A stretch of DNA of 64,000 nucleotides from Myxocyprinus asiaticus. Taxonomy: Eukaryota; Chordata; Actinopteri; Cypriniformes; Catostomidae. The notes under the pieces were generated by a model. It saw nothing but the letters and a program-made list of their open reading frames with translations, was not told where the DNA came from and ran no database searches. Shown here in pieces: positions 51,501-56,949 of the stretch. The stretch covers positions 24,414,156 to 24,478,155 of the forward strand of contig NC_059348.1 in NCBI RefSeq assembly GCF_019703515.2, in the 5' to 3' direction. The position numbers and the translations under genes were made by a program. Position 1 is the stretch's first letter, and the number at the start of each line of letters is the position of its first letter.

Positions 51501-53064
51501 AAGGTGCAAGACTGTGTTTTAACATCTTTAATGATGGAATGAACTACACTAATTTAAAGCACTGCAAATGACATAATCGAATTAAAAACAACGGAAATAT
51601 ATAAACTTACTGATTAATGTTGTTGATTAAAAGTACAAAATCAATCTATTTAAAGTTTGTTGCAAAATATTCAGATAAACAGTATACAAAATATATAAGC
51701 AGTTTGAGTGCAGGGAGACCGTCATTCGCAGTGCATCATGGGAGTCATCTCTTTGTCTGTGGCTTGTTTGCCATGATTCTCTGATTGGTCGATTGTTTCC
51801 CTTTATGATCATGGGTAGTGTAGTTCTTCACCAGAAATTCTGCTATTTAACACAATAAAAAAAAAAGAAGTAACAAAGTAGAAACAAAGTGGAAACAGCA
51901 AATCTATATAGCTACCACACTTGTTTTGCCGCTGATCACCATTTTAGGTGGGGAAATGTTTTCCACAAAGAAAAAAAAAAAAAACATCAGAATTCCCAGT
52001 GAAATGGGAAGGGGACCAAACCTCCAGTAAATCCCATCATCTCTGCTGGGGATGGGACAGTTTGGCTATACTTAGATGGGAAAGTATTTAAATGTGGAAA
52101 TGCCACAAACCATAATTGGCCAGTCACTATCCATTCGCCACAGCCCTGTCATAAAGCTAAATGTTTGAAATTGTTGTGGATAACAATATAATAAATGCTT
52201 TCCATTCTTTCACTTCAAGTCGAAAATCCATGTAGCAAGCAACTGTTTTTCTAAAACAGAGAAACTACCAGGAACATAACCTTCTAACTGTAGCAAACAG
52301 TGCAGATCAAGAACACATAGCTTCCCATAAAAAGCTCCTTGAAAAAGCAAAGAGAGGAATAGCCAACAACAGATCATTTGCAGTCATTTCTATTCTAGGG
52401 GGAAGATTTTCTACCACAGGGAGGCAAATTTCACAGATGCCTTGTGCAGCAGAAAAGAAACACTCTCAGCAGGATGGCTAGGAGTTTACCCGTGGCATCC
52501 TGACAGACGTGGCACTCCTCCAGTGATGGAAACACTAACACTGCGTACAAGCATTCTGCATCTGCGTGGGCTGAGATGGCTGACCCATTTGTACACTTCG
52601 TAGAAACTGAGACATCATGAAACAAACAGCGATACCACAGGATCGACCACAGCTGCTATACTTCAAAGCACTTGACACTTGCATTTCAAATAATAAGCCT
52701 TAACGGCACAGAATCCCACCTTTGGAGTGGAAAGCCTCTTTAAGGCTTAGCAGCATGTCAGAAAACTTTCGCACATCATTGACCAGTTGCATGATGTAGT
52801 CTGGGTCTCCTCCAGGGGTGGTGGTGTGGTCTAGTCCCATAGCACTCAGGTGGTTTGTCTTAGAGCTGCGGCCCATTTCTAGTGTTTTGTTGGAGCCGGG
52901 TGATGGGGGCACGATGCTGGGGTAGGAAAGACGAGCACCGCTTGTCAAGCGCTTATTGCCACTGTTGCTGCCCTGTCGGAACATTCCAGCAGCTGCCTGT
53001 GCCTTTACTGAGCCGCCTCAGCCGCAGTACCAAGCGCCCTGCTGACGATGGAGAGCAGAGTACA
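2727..53064 (-). CDS. arhgap29: Rho GTPase-activating protein 29, N-terminal half (partial, 15 coding exons)
   Basis: Host gene read on the minus strand. Arhgap29 turns off Rho GTPases (mainly RhoA) at the cell cortex; in vertebrates it acts in epithelial and endothelial cell shape and is a partner of Rasip1/Rap1. Fifteen exons were joined by GT and AG signals and agree in phase throughout, giving about 650 uninterrupted residues. Order: start at 52984, conserved DPDYI helix near residue 65, F-BAR-like region about residues 205-475 with a charged coiled coil (exons 9-11), then a serine-rich linker including SDSES and PRTPS motifs. Similarity to the recalled mammalian protein is clear in every exon. 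The C1 and RhoGAP domains lie beyond the left edge. Introns are swollen by transposons; coding intron 1 is 19.7 kb. Whether this is the a or b paralogue cannot be told here. Confidence 0.9.
3420..3548 (-). CDS. arhgap29: arhgap29 coding exon 14
   Basis: Encodes about residues 575-617, with [17 protein letters not shown], a serine-rich phosphorylatable linker matching the mammalian protein. Acceptor tagcag, donor gtaatt; 129 bp. Phase 1 in and out fits both neighbours. Confidence 0.85.
4091..4799. mobile_element. Non-autonomous hAT-like element nested in the fold-back element
   Basis: Inverted ends TAGGGCTTGACATT and AATGTCAAGCCCTA. The flanking octamers gggttggg (4083-4090) and ggtatggg (4800-4807) differ at two positions, as expected of an aged 8-bp target duplication. 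Removing the element and one octamer rejoins the host element's expected sequence. No transposase is encoded. Confidence 0.7.
4840..5212 (-). repeat. tRNA-derived SINE, minus strand, both ends truncated
   Basis: Same family as the SINEs at 58278-58714 and 60471-61241. On the minus strand the B-box-like GCAAGTTCAAATCC is present, while the A-box end is missing. It sits at the centre of the fold-back element. Confidence 0.8.
5636..6690. other. arhgap29 intron, no recognisable feature
   Basis: AT-rich unique-looking sequence between two transposons. No exon, repeat terminus or RNA gene was recognised. Confidence 0.5.
6696..6763. repeat. (TA)n microsatellite, left of Tc1
   Basis: A long pure TA tract abuts the Tc1 element; a second one follows the element at 7996-8064. 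Together they look like one tract split by insertion. Confidence 0.9.
6764..7995 (-). mobile_element. Tc1-like transposon, nearly full length
   Basis: Perfect inverted termini CACTATATTGCCAAAAGTAT at 6764 and, inverted, at 7995, with a TA at the right edge as Tc1 elements require. Length 1232 bp. It carries a minus-strand transposase in two overlapping frames. Confidence 0.92.
6846..7945 (-). pseudogene. Tc1 transposase (DD34E), one frameshift
   Basis: Cut-and-paste transposase. The N-terminal part (7945-7652) has a helix-turn-helix with [18 protein letters not shown] and ends in a stop just past the MTV region. The C-terminal part (7658-6846, 270 residues) continues the protein in another frame through the catalytic core. 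All three catalytic motifs are intact: WSDESRF (first Asp), [10 protein letters not shown] (second Asp) and NPIEHLW (Glu). The only lesion seen is a short indel near 7655, so this is a young copy. The plus-strand open frame over the same bases is a shadow. Confidence 0.9.
7996..8064. repeat. (TA)n microsatellite, right of Tc1
   Basis: Second half of the TA tract interrupted by the Tc1 element. It accounts for the poly-Tyr/Ile open frames here. Confidence 0.9.
8087..8106. mobile_element. Solo terminus of another Tc1 family
   Basis: TACACCGATCAGCCACAACA matches the recalled terminus of a second common fish Tc1-like family. No body or partner terminus follows; it abuts a palindrome. Confidence 0.45.
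8104..8270. repeat. Inverted repeat (hairpin MITE-like)
   Basis: The left arm, including ACTTGTTCAATGAACTGTTG, is mirrored by CAACAGTTCAATGAACAAGT at the right, with arms of about 65 bp. No target duplication was clear. Confidence 0.75.
8528..8750. repeat. Second inverted repeat with internal palindromic units
   Basis: Arms contain AGCTCTTAACACATCTGTAC and its inverse. The centre repeats the word TATCACTCCGCTTGTGTT in both orientations three times, with TTCACTGTG palindromes between. Likely part of the same element as the preceding hairpin. Confidence 0.75.
8838..9042 (-). repeat. tRNA-derived SINE of a second family, minus strand
   Basis: Read on the minus strand it starts GGGGCTCAGCGGTTAAGGCT (A-box-like) and ends near a TTTCACTGTATATGTG tail. 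The B-box part seems deleted. This is a widely dispersed fish repeat. Confidence 0.65.
9043..9075. repeat. (TG)n microsatellite
   Basis: Pure TG tract lying between the SINE head and the hAT-like terminus. Confidence 0.9.
9076..10187. mobile_element. hAT-like non-autonomous element
   Basis: Ends TTGGGGTGTAA and TTACACCCCTAA are inverted copies. Flanks are simple TG/TA sequence, so the 8-bp duplication cannot be judged. No transposase is seen. Confidence 0.55.
10265..10640. repeat. Dispersed repeat shared with 42775-43320
   Basis: Shared words include TATCAACAACTGACTGTAAA-type sequence and a 'GATCGATCT..GGGATTTAAGAAT' end. Both copies lie in hAT-rich blocks, so this is probably an internal segment of one hAT family. 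Confidence 0.6.
10888..11078 (-). CDS. arhgap29: arhgap29 coding exon 13
   Basis: Encodes about residues 511-574: a Ser/Thr-rich linker ending in SNSSVDIQ, matching the mammalian SNSADIT region. Acceptor ataaag, donor gtagga. 191 bp, phase 2 in and phase 1 out. Confidence 0.8.
11188..12478 (+). mobile_element. Decayed Tc1-like transposon
   Basis: Ends CAGTGCTGTGAA and TTCACAGCACTG, each next to TA. The plus-strand transposase, starting at 11563 with MPKSKEIT, is broken by several frameshifts. The late motifs QQDNDPK and NPIEMLW (second Asp and Glu) remain near 12245-12375. Older than the Tc1 at 6764. Confidence 0.9.
11563..12420 (+). pseudogene. Tc1 transposase remnant
   Basis: A broken DD34E transposase in at least three frames. 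The N-terminal fragment has [11 protein letters not shown], the middle has TVRAII-like and [11 protein letters not shown] parts, and the C-terminal part has QDNDPK and [12 protein letters not shown] single intact product is impossible. Confidence 0.85.
12505..13776. mobile_element. hAT-type non-autonomous element
   Basis: Inverted ends TAGGGCTGGGCGATAT and ATCACCCAGCCCTA, with a perfect 8-bp duplication cttcataa at 12497-12504 and 13777-13784. 1272 bp, no transposase recognised. Same terminal family as 45398-46521. Confidence 0.9.
13785..14672. other. arhgap29 intron, no recognisable feature
   Basis: AT-rich sequence between the hAT element and coding exon 12. No repeat terminus or additional exon was recognised. 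Confidence 0.5.
14673..14863 (-). CDS. arhgap29: arhgap29 coding exon 12
   Basis: Encodes about residues 448-511: [14 protein letters not shown], then [18 protein letters not shown], the last helix of the F-BAR-like region. Acceptor ctgtag, donor gtaagt. 191 bp, phase 0 in and 2 out. Confidence 0.9.
15012..15290. repeat. TTAA-family element, 3' truncated
   Basis: Starts AGGGATAGTTCACCC like the element at 3842 and shares its inner words. The right terminus is eroded into T-rich sequence. Confidence 0.7.
15492..15629 (-). CDS. arhgap29: arhgap29 coding exon 11
   Basis: Encodes residues 402-447, including [18 protein letters not shown], the most conserved stretch of the F-BAR-like region. Acceptor ctctag, donor gtctgt (weak). 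138 bp, phase 0. Confidence 0.92.
15709..15757. repeat. Short dispersed repeat cut by the DIRS element
   Basis: A 'TTTCTG..CACTAGCG..CCAAACAGAAT' segment also occurs inverted near 46990-47025. It stops where DIRS-like sequence begins. Confidence 0.5.
16182..16247. repeat. (GT)n(AT)n microsatellite
   Basis: Compound dinucleotide tract in the DIRS leader. Confidence 0.9.
16291..17335 (+). pseudogene. DIRS gag-like ORF remnant
   Basis: Starts with a cysteine-rich finger segment (16300-16446, with [17 protein letters not shown] and CPQCEG) typical of fish DIRS gag, then a stop at about 16444. A second open stretch at 16504-16911 (135 residues) has the acidic GGSDAGDDD and LGFEWS motifs. A third at 17015-17335 continues in another frame. 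Several stops separate them, so no intact protein is made. Confidence 0.75.
17351..18503 (+). pseudogene. DIRS reverse transcriptase/RNase H remnant, RT core deleted
   Basis: RT entry motifs are seen near 17765-17925 ([10 protein letters not shown], then SVDLKEAYF). The sequence then jumps to the C-terminal thumb-like [20 protein letters not shown] near 17990-18055, so the catalytic aspartate box expected between them is missing. RNase H follows at about 18205-18420, with [26 protein letters not shown] and HSDNTTAV, carrying its Asp and Glu residues. Frames shift several times. Confidence 0.85.
18651..19700 (+). pseudogene. DIRS tyrosine recombinase remnant
   Basis: Integrase-like YR. The N-terminal core-binding part ([17 protein letters not shown]) is at 18747-18810. 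The middle domain ([17 protein letters not shown]) is at 18888-18940. The C-terminal region near 19565-19650 has [13 protein letters not shown] and [12 protein letters not shown], with the catalytic Tyr at about 19628. In-frame stops near 18810, 18869, 19282 and 19574 break it. This domain sets DIRS apart from LTR elements. Confidence 0.82.
19878..21324 (+). mobile_element. Sleeping Beauty-like Tc1 transposon nested in DIRS
   Basis: Ends CAGTTGAAGTCAGAAGTTTA and its inverse, each next to TA (19876-19877, 21325-21326). A second inner copy of the binding motif lies about 210 bp inside each end (about 20095 and 21095-21117), the IR/DR arrangement of Sleeping Beauty-type elements. 1447 bp. Confidence 0.93.
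20271..21096 (+). pseudogene. Sleeping Beauty-like transposase remnant
   Basis: Starts [20 protein letters not shown] at 20271 and meets a stop near 20355. An Arg/Lys-rich DNA-binding part ([21 protein letters not shown]) follows in a new frame, then a broken core. The C-terminal [13 protein letters not shown] region has the catalytic Glu. The second Asp region appears lost between 20790 and 20833. Inactive copy. Confidence 0.85.
21444..22451 (+). mobile_element. Short LTR retrotransposon (TRIM-like), nested in DIRS
   Basis: 5' LTR 21444-21663 and 3' LTR 22256-22451, both starting TGTAGCG and ending CCCTTTACA, with AATTAAA-free AT-rich ends. Immediately after the 5' LTR lies a primer site TGGTGCCAAAACCTGGGA (21665). 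Purine tract gcagggaggag precedes the 3' LTR. Flanks gtcat (21439-21443) and gtcgt (22452-22456) match 4 of 5. The 592-bp GC-rich interior encodes no RT or integrase. Confidence 0.88.
22856..23071. other. Intron between DIRS and hAT elements
   Basis: AT-rich, no feature recognised other than the 8-bp target duplication of the next element at its end. Confidence 0.5.
23072..23788. mobile_element. hAT-type non-autonomous element
   Basis: Ends TAGGGCTGTCAAT and ATTGACAGCCCTA-like (GATTGACAGCCCTA), with a perfect 8-bp duplication gttaaaat at 23064-23071 and 23789-23796. 717 bp, non-coding. Confidence 0.92.
24098..24265 (-). CDS. arhgap29: arhgap29 coding exon 10
   Basis: Encodes residues 346-401: [20 protein letters not shown] then [14 protein letters not shown], a charged coiled coil of the F-BAR-like domain. 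Acceptor gttcag, donor gtactg. 168 bp, phase 0. Confidence 0.92.
24352..24432 (-). CDS. arhgap29: arhgap29 coding exon 9
   Basis: Encodes residues 319-345: [20 protein letters not shown]. Acceptor ccacag, donor gtactg. 81 bp, phase 0. Confidence 0.92.
24522..24632 (-). CDS. arhgap29: arhgap29 coding exon 8
   Basis: Encodes residues 282-318: DYMPFQDIF through [14 protein letters not shown]. Acceptor ctgaag, donor gtaaga. 111 bp, phase 0. Confidence 0.93.
24749..24813 (-). CDS. arhgap29: arhgap29 coding exon 7
   Basis: Encodes residues 260-281: [20 protein letters not shown]. Acceptor tgacag, donor gtgctg. 65 bp, phase 1 in and 0 out. Confidence 0.88.
24903..25040 (-). CDS. arhgap29: arhgap29 coding exon 6
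   Basis: Encodes residues 214-259: [20 protein letters not shown] then [19 protein letters not shown], the start of the F-BAR-like helices. Acceptor ctccag, donor gtcagt. 138 bp, phase 1. Confidence 0.93.
25041..25660. other. arhgap29 intron, nothing recognised
   Basis: No repeat terminus or exon was recognised here. Confidence 0.45.
25661..25948. repeat. Small inverted-terminus repeat of unrecognised family, copy 1
   Basis: Ends CTGTCTACACCGG and (inverted) CTGTCTACAGCGG. Inside, GTCTACACTGGAAGTGTCC is partly mirrored by CCAGTGTAGAG. A related copy lies at 30460-30665. No clean target duplication was seen and no protein is encoded. Confidence 0.6.
26461..26521 (-). CDS. arhgap29: arhgap29 coding exon 5
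   Basis: Small exon encoding residues 194-213: [20 protein letters not shown], matching mammalian SFENVSVESVDS. Acceptor ctctag, donor gtgaat. 61 bp, phase 0 in, 1 out, which the next exon requires. Confidence 0.85.
26915..27240. repeat. Dispersed cypriniform repeat rich in TTAACATT words
   Basis: Starts near CACTTTATAATTAGGTTACA and repeats GTTAACAT and TTAGTTCATGTTA words in both orientations, typical of a non-autonomous DNA element of cyprinids. The right terminus is eroded. Confidence 0.6.
27918..27990 (-). CDS. arhgap29: arhgap29 coding exon 4
   Basis: Encodes residues 169-193: [15 protein letters not shown], matching TNFLMGDVGNDSLL in mammals. Acceptor tttcag, donor gtaagt. 73 bp, phase 2 in and 0 out. 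Confidence 0.9.
28290..28386 (-). CDS. arhgap29: arhgap29 coding exon 3
   Basis: Encodes residues 137-168: [20 protein letters not shown] then [11 protein letters not shown]. Acceptor caacag, donor gtaagt. 97 bp, phase 1 in and 2 out. Confidence 0.93.
28387..30292. other. arhgap29 intron, nothing recognised
   Basis: About 1.9 kb with a poly-A run near 29010 but no exon, repeat end or RNA gene that I can support. Confidence 0.45.
30293..30450. repeat. TTAA-family element, left part only
   Basis: Begins AGGGATAGTGTCCCC and continues with the family's CATTTACTTGCCCTC and GGAACACAGAAGAT-like words. The right half is missing. Confidence 0.65.
30460..30680. repeat. Repeat of unrecognised family, copy 2
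   Basis: Shares ATTATAATCAAT, TCTACACTGGAAGTGTCC, AAATAAACGGTTAA-like and CAACCTCA..CCGTTG segments with 25661-25948. Confidence 0.6.
30690..32843. other. arhgap29 intron, nothing recognised
   Basis: About 2.1 kb AT-rich sequence. Short open frames have no splice signals or family likeness. Confidence 0.45.
32844..32987 (-). CDS. arhgap29: arhgap29 coding exon 2
   Basis: Encodes residues 89-136: [20 protein letters not shown] then [11 protein letters not shown], matching RLEELLRVLKSIMNK in mammals. Acceptor ccacag, donor gtgagc. 144 bp, phase 1. Confidence 0.93.
33395..33982. mobile_element. hAT-type non-autonomous element nested in the LINE
   Basis: Ends TAGTGATGGGAAGATCGG and (ACCCATCACTA), with a perfect 8-bp duplication actagcat at 33387-33394 and 33983-33990. 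The inside has a tandem duplication of about 90 bp, near 33646-33820. 588 bp. Confidence 0.93.
34231..35460 (-). pseudogene. L2-like reverse transcriptase remnant
   Basis: The upstream frame (35338-34760) has [49 protein letters not shown] and [10 protein letters not shown], the catalytic box in altered form (Tyr-Ala-Asp-Asp type expected). The downstream frame (34830-34231) has the thumb part, [27 protein letters not shown] and [14 protein letters not shown] frameshift near 34830 separates them and the C-terminus is cut short. Not functional. Confidence 0.88.
35600..36870. other. Intron, (GT)n and no genes
   Basis: Contains a pure GT tract at 35851-35893 and poly-A runs near 36770-36800. 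Nothing else recognised. Confidence 0.5.
35851..35893. repeat. (GT)n microsatellite
   Basis: About 21 uninterrupted GT units. Confidence 0.9.
36870..38163 (+). mobile_element. hAT element remnant with BED-finger fragment
   Basis: The 3' terminus TTACACCCCTAA is at about 38152-38163. Inside, an open frame at 36985-37296 ends in [20 protein letters not shown], resembling a BED-type zinc finger of hAT transposases. It is then broken by stops. The 5' terminus was not found. Confidence 0.5.
37740..37990. repeat. ACCATGGTT-rich repeat block
   Basis: Words such as ACCATGGTTTTACTA and TAGTAACCATGACTGTAA recur in both orientations, a dispersed cypriniform repeat. It lies within the hAT remnant. Confidence 0.55.
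38164..38440. mobile_element. Tc1-family terminal fragment
   Basis: After a short TA run, TTGTGCTCAAAAGTTTGCAT matches the end of another fish Tc1-like family. Sequence near 38365-38400 (TCACCCTTTACCTAGAATTT) resembles a different one, so the fragment may be chimeric. No transposase. Confidence 0.6.
38441..39360. mobile_element. hAT remnant, 3' end only
   Basis: Ends in TTCACACCCCTAG near 39345-39359, preceded by GAATCG/CGATTCG words typical of the hAT internal ends. No 5' end found. Confidence 0.4.
39361..41095. other. Intron block without recognised repeats
   Basis: About 1.7 kb. The segment 39480-40390 is less AT-rich and has long open frames, but they lack splice partners or similarity that I recognise, so no gene is called. 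Confidence 0.4.
41096..42410. mobile_element. hAT remnant, 5' end
   Basis: Starts near AGTGGTCGATCGATAAATCG with CGGCCGATATAT words. Its 3' end type (ATATCGGTCTACCTCTAA) is seen elsewhere at 59073-59090, not here. Two diverged copies of a segment (about 41400-41560 and 41590-41760) suggest an internal duplication. Confidence 0.4.
42411..43950. mobile_element. hAT-like element or composite
   Basis: Left end TAGGGCTGAGTATTGATA at 42411-42428 and right end CCCAACCCTTA at about 43940-43950. The two ends belong to different-looking families and the flanks match poorly, so it may be two overlapping remnants. Shares sequence with 10265-10640. Confidence 0.45.
43951..45389. other. Intron, nothing recognised
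   Basis: About 1.4 kb without exon, terminus or tandem repeat that I can support. Confidence 0.45.
45398..46521. mobile_element. hAT-type non-autonomous element
   Basis: Ends TAGGGCTGGGCGATAT and ATATCACCCATCCCTA. Flanks gttctcac (45390-45397) and gttcccat (46522-46529) match 6 of 8. Same family as 12505-13776 but more diverged. Confidence 0.8.
46530..47302. other. Intron with a short dispersed repeat
   Basis: Segment at about 46900-47040 with TTTGGTGGCGCTAGTGTCGC is an inverted relative of 15709-15757. The rest is unremarkable. Confidence 0.45.
47311..49020. mobile_element. hAT-type non-autonomous element
   Basis: Ends TAGGGCTGCCCTCGACC and GGGGGCAGCCCTA, with flanks attactac (47303-47310) and attactaa (49021-49028), 7 of 8. 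Terminal region rich in TAGTCGACTA. 1710 bp; contains a (TA)n tract at 48555-48598. No transposase frame recognised. Confidence 0.88.
48555..48598. repeat. (TA)n microsatellite
   Basis: Pure AT tract inside the hAT element. Confidence 0.9.
49029..50690. other. arhgap29 intron, nothing recognised
   Basis: About 1.7 kb, no terminus, tandem repeat or supported exon. Confidence 0.45.
50699..51306. mobile_element. hAT-type non-autonomous element
   Basis: Ends TAGGGATATGCACGG and CCGTGCACATCCCAA, flanks gttttggc (50691-50698) and gttttgtc (51307-51314), 7 of 8. 608 bp, non-coding. Confidence 0.85.
51315..52719. other. arhgap29 intron, nothing recognised
   Basis: About 1.4 kb with poly-A runs near 51860 and 51970; no other structure supported. 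Confidence 0.45.
52720..53064 (-). CDS. arhgap29: arhgap29 coding exon 1 with 5' UTR
   Basis: The start ATG at 52984-52982 (MFRQGSN) is the first Met after an in-frame TGA 39 bases upstream, and is chosen for that reason. It encodes residues 1-88 with [20 protein letters not shown] near the end, matching mammals. Acceptor ccgcag at 53065-53070 gives an 80-base 5' UTR portion (52985-53064); donor gtggga. Confidence 0.85.
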
Positions 53065-55461
53065 CTGCGGAAGAAAAAGCTGATAATCAAACACAACAGC
53101 TAATGAGAGCTTATCACATCAGATGCAGAACAAAGAGTCCCACACAATGAAAATGTTTGGCCTTTCTTTTGGGCATGGTGAAGCCTAAATGGTGGAAGAT
53201 CTGGAGTGGTAATTTGAGGTTGTAGGTTCAAACCCAGTAGCAGTGACTGATAAACTATCATAGTGCCCATAAGCAAAGCAATTATCCCCAGGTTCCTCCT
53301 GTTAGACCATTCATCATTTGGTTAAAAGTGTCAGTAAAGGGTCAAATGTTTCATCTTTTACATATAAAGACAAATGATTACAAGACAAACATCATATATT
53401 GGAGAGCTGTCTTTACTAGGGTTGCTTCTCTTGGCAAACAGTAACTTTTTAAAATGTATCTCCCAAGCTCTTTAACATCAATATGATGTACAAGGGCTCC
53501 AGATCTTTAACTCAAACTTTTTGACCCATTTATCTATAATTGTTTCATATATTCATATGCAATTTTTGTAATCAGTGACTTTCTCTGTTTCATTGTGATT
53601 ACGTGCCTGCTTTTGTCTATAGGTGACGTATGCCTGCTGTGGAATGAGAGTAATGCACAGATCTTTATCGCTCAACAGGAGTTTGACACCTGTCAGTCAA
53701 AACAAAACCACTAAACTGTGTTCTGTGTCACGAGAGGAAATGGAAACATTAAATGAACAATGACCAACTATGAAGTGGGACAGAATAAAATGTCAAATTT
53801 TGTTTTATAATCCCAAATTAAACATTTTGATATTAAGTACTTTATAAAATACACTTATTTGTTATTATAATGTTCTATTCTGTGTTACTATTTAATTTCA
53901 GATACCTTAGGACCGAAAGCCTTTATGATCTAACAAATCAAGATCAATAGGTAATTCAGCAAAACACTATAAACATTCTTCATCATAACTGCTTCACATT
54001 TTAGCGCTTTAAGCTAACCAATTTACCTGTTCATTCAAATTAAACCTTTTACATTTAACTGGCGTGTATCGAGCGTCTCAAACAAGTGATACTTACTTGA
54101 ACAGCTCATAAGGAATATCATACTGCAGATTTATGAAGGTAAATCCCATGTAAATCCATAAGAAAAGGTCAAATGTAACGCTCGAAGCTGAAGGGCTCGT
54201 CACATCGCAACTGACGAGGGAAAAACTTACTGAGGGTCTGACTCAAAACTCACTCACGTGACCTCAAAGCAAACTTCCCATTGGCTGGTGGAGTCCGGCT
54301 GCCAGATCCGGTTGTTTTCCTCCTCAAAAATTGCATGTGCTACAGTGGATACAGCCAGTGATTTAAATGGAAGTTTAAAATTGTTGTACAACGATACCAG
54401 GGGTGGCGAGAGACTGAAGACTCTGGGATGGAGAGGTTGATTCCATTGCATCACTGAGGACTGCTGGAAAAAGATGGTGGGAAATGTGAATTATAATGTT
54501 TATCAAATTTATAATGATGAATTAATCAGTGATACGATACATCACAACCCTAAATAATTACTATTATAACAATATAAAATAAAACATGCCTAAAACAACA
54601 ACAAAACATCCAAAAAGCACTGTCACGTTTAAACAGCACAAATATTATCTGAAAGTGTTTGCAGATTGTCGCTCCTGTGAAGAGTGACGTGACTCTGGCG
54701 ACACCTCAATGTTGAAAGTGGCACTACATGTGCAGAGTGTGTAGTTTTTCTTAGGCGTTTATCCACGCTCATTTAAAGAGATAAGGCTTCAAAACCACTG
54801 TTTGAAAATAATGTAAGTATTGTCTAATCTAAATGTTAGTATTAGTGTTATGCTTAATTATGTATGTATGTATATATATACATTTGTAAGTGGACTAAAC
54901 TTTGCACAGAGTCACTGTGTCCTATTTTACAATTCTGTTGACTAGGCACCATCAGTTTCATGCAAATCTATTTTTTCTCTCTCTCTCTCTCTCCCTTAAT
55001 TATAGTGTTTATTTTTTTCATATTCTGTATAATAAATTCTAGACCATAATGTTCCATAAATTGTGTCTAAAAATGTATTATAAAGAGGGTAATTACACAT
55101 TACTTATATGTAATATAATATATACAATTATTTGTTGTAATTTTTCTATTGCAGTTTTAGAAATGTGATATCTTTAATTGTACATATTTTATCCAGAGTA
55201 TTTTAGATAATGATATACACATGGTTCTTGTGATATCAATAGATATCACTAGTGAATAATTTCTTAAAGCTGGGACTCAATGAACTGAAACACTTGGCTC
55301 TATAATAATGCTCAATATATAAGGATTTACCAAATTAAGCATTTTAGCCTATATATTCACCACATAAAGGGTTCTGTAAATATATATTTCATCAGCTAAG
55401 GTTTAATGAGGAATAAGGTTAATTATTATTACAAGATTTGAAGTTGGAGACACAATGTATG
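53065..55461. other. arhgap29 upstream intron and intergenic DNA
   Basis: Holds the possible first exon near 54231 and a hAT-like right end (CATCACAACCCTAA) near 54540-54555. No abcd3 5' exon was found here despite looking for its membrane-segment coding regions. Confidence 0.45.
54231..54300 (-). promoter_or_regulatory. Possible noncoding exon 1 and promoter of arhgap29
   Basis: On the minus strand a good donor (CCTCA then GTAAGT) ends at 54231. Just upstream lie CACGTG (54255-54260) and a CCAAT box (54284-54280). The spacing is tight, so the start site is a guess. Confidence 0.25.
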
Positions 55462-55812
55462 TGTCATGGTTTTATGTGTTTTTGTTCATGTTTTATGTTA
55501 ATGACTTTTATTTTGGAAGTTTAGTTCCTGTTTTATAGTCATGTGTTCCATGTCATGTTATTTCCTGTTTCCCTGTTTCATATCATGTGGTCCCCTGGTC
55601 ATATGATTTCATGTTTCCCTCCATGTTCATGTGTCTTGAATTCATTGGTTTATTGTCTTGTTACCTTGTTATCAGTTCTGTCTTGTCATTGGTTATCATT
55701 GTCATGTTTCTCCCTTGCCCATGTATTTAAGCCTCATGTTTGCCATTGTCCATTGTAGTCATGTTTTTGGTTTTCACGCTTCATGTAAATAAACTGCACC
55801 TGGGTTCTTCAC

Positions 55813-56360
55813 TTGACATGGCACGGAGCTGACACTGGCGTGGCTGTGACATGGCATGGAGCTGACTCTGGCGTGGCTGTGACATGGCACGGAGCAGATT
55901 CTGGCGTGGCTGTGACATGACACGGAGCAGACTCTGGCGTGGCTGTGACATGGCACGGAGCAGACTCTGGCGTGGCTGTGACATGGCACGGAGCAGATTC
56001 TGGCGTGGCTGTGACATGGCACGGAGCAGATTCTGGCGTGGCTGTGACATGGCACGGAGCAGACTCTGGCGTGGCTGTGACATGGCACGGAGCAGGCCGA
56101 GGCATGGCTGTGACATGGCACGGAGCTGACTCTGGCGTGGCTGTGACATGGCATGGAGCAGGCCGAAGTGTGGCCACGCCTCAGCCTGCTCCATGCCATG
56201 TCACAGCCACACCTCGGCCTGCTCCATGCTATGTCACAGCAACTCCTCAGCCTGCTCCATGCCATGTCACATCAACGCCTGAGCCCGTCACAATAACGCC
56301 TTAGTCTGCTCCATGCCATGTCACAGCCAAGCTTCAGTCTGCTCCATGCCATGTCACAAG
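55813..56360. repeat. 33-bp minisatellite in two opposing orientations, copy 1
   Basis: About eleven 33-bp units (TGTGACATGGCACGGAGCAG...) run to about 56170, then the same unit continues inverted (CTGCTCCATGCCATGTCACA) to about 56360. The switch point is near 56172. The 33-base period keeps all frames open, explaining open frames up to 163 residues on both strands. Confidence 0.9.
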
Positions 56361-56949
56361 CAAGCCTTTGCTCCATGGTCCAGGCCCGCCTCTGCTCCAC
56401 GGTCCAGCACTCACGCCTGCCACGACAACCAGTCAGCATCCATGCCCACCACGGCCAAGTCAGGATCCTGCCGTACCATGTTACCCTGTCATGCCATGTA
56501 ACCACGTCAAGTCACCATGGTACCCCCCCCACCAGCTCCCTCTTGAACTCTGTGTTTTTGTTTTGGGGCGTTGGGAGCCGCCCCTAGTGGGGGAAATATG
56601 TCATGGTTTTATGTGTTTTTGTTCATGTTTTATGTTAATGACTTTTATTTTGGAAGTTTAGTTCCTGTTTTATAGTCATGTGTTCCATGTCATGTTATTT
56701 CCTGTTTCCCTGTTTCATATCATGTGGTCCCCTGGTCATATGATTTCATGTTTCCCTCCATGTTCATGTGTCTTGAATTCATTGGTTTATTGTCTTGTTA
56801 CCTTGTTATCAGTTCTGTCTTGTCATTGGTTATCATTGTCATGTTTCTCCCTTGCCCATGTATTTAAGCCTCATGTTTGCCATTGTCCATTGTAGTCATG
56901 TTTTTGGTTTTCACGCTTCATGTAAATAAACTGCACCTGGGTTCTTCAC

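Noticed and set aside
53419..54555. Possible hAT element with TAGGGTTG left end and CAACCCTAA right end
   Set aside because: The ends match for only a few bases, no 8-bp duplication was found, and it would span the presumed arhgap29 promoter.
55813..56170. Regular array resembling CRISPR
   Set aside because: Units are contiguous with no unique spacers, and the setting is a vertebrate genome.
55774..56265. Open frames up to 163 residues on both strands with Cys/His repeats
   Set aside because: The 33-base period is a multiple of three, so every frame stays open. The regular repeat explains them; there are no start context, splice or family signals.
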